Positions 63,773 to 64,000 of a stretch of 64,000 nt of DNA are shown here, one piece after another. Source of the stretch: an uncultured Anaeromyxobacter sp. (GTDB lineage Bacteria; Myxococcota; Myxococcia; Myxococcales; Anaeromyxobacteraceae); NCBI GenBank assembly GCA_903874275.1, contig CAIQRS010000109.1, positions 1-64,000 of the forward strand, in the 5' to 3' direction. How positions within the stretch are numbered: the stretch's first letter is position 1; each line of letters starts with the position of its first letter. The position numbers were made by a program, and so were the translations under genes. The notes under the pieces were generated by a model that searched no databases, was not told the DNA's origin, and saw only the letters and a program-made list of their open reading frames with translations.

Positions 63773-64000
63773 GCGTCACGAGGGGCGGAGCGACGCACCA
63801 CCTCTCCGGGACGCGCTGGTCGCGTTCGACCCGGTCCGTACGGGCGACGAGATGCACGCCTGGGTGAGTCGCCTGTTTCCGCTCTGCCGGAGCATCACCG
63901 GCGATGGGCTCCGGGAATCCCTGAGGCAGCTGGGGGAGCTGGCGCCCGTCACGCTGACCGAGGTGCCGTCGGGCACGAACGTGTTCGACTGGAAGGTCCC
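63765..64000 (+). CDS. DUF4910/aminopeptidase-like protein, truncated by window end
   Basis: Frame open to the window edge: MHAWVSRLFPLCRSITGDGLRESLRQLGELAPVTLTEVPSGTNVFDWKV. Confidence 0.7.
   Translation, partial: MTRRHEGRSDAPPLRDALVAFDPVRTGDEMHAWVSRLFPLCRSITGDGLRESLRQLGELAPVTLTEVPSGTNVFDWKV

Overview
High-GC window, probably from a Myxococcota/Anaeromyxobacter-like bacterium (inferred from gene content and composition). Main contents: (1) an RND/ABC export module; (2) a two-gene Tat-targeted operon encoding a NagZ-like GH3 and a fused ethanolamine ammonia-lyase EutB-EutC; (3) housekeeping genes (PilT-like ATPase, rubrerythrin/Fe-S oxidoreductase/DUF3501 operon, sucAB, hrpB, clpS-clpA, aat); (4) a respiratory block from about 39 to 57 kb, with an ECF sigma fused to a zinc-finger anti-sigma-like domain, alternative complex III (actABCDEF), SCO1, an A2-type caa3 oxidase, an apparently ATPase-dead NtrC-like regulator, and a second cytochrome/Fe-S/NrfD module; (5) the start of an exopolysaccharide locus (57.3 kb to end). 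The observations I rate highest are: the Tat-signal EutBC fusion; a family of about 200-bp intergenic repeats in inverted-pair architecture at 31.6-32.0 kb and 37.6-38.2 kb; the NtrC-like protein that has lost its phospho-acceptor, Walker A Lys, Walker B Asp and GAFTGA motif; three FNR-like boxes (each 9/10) upstream of the three respiratory transcription units; and the ECF sigma/anti-sigma fusion beside a palindrome-rich divergent promoter region. All calls are by eye from the sequence and ORF translations; no database search was run.
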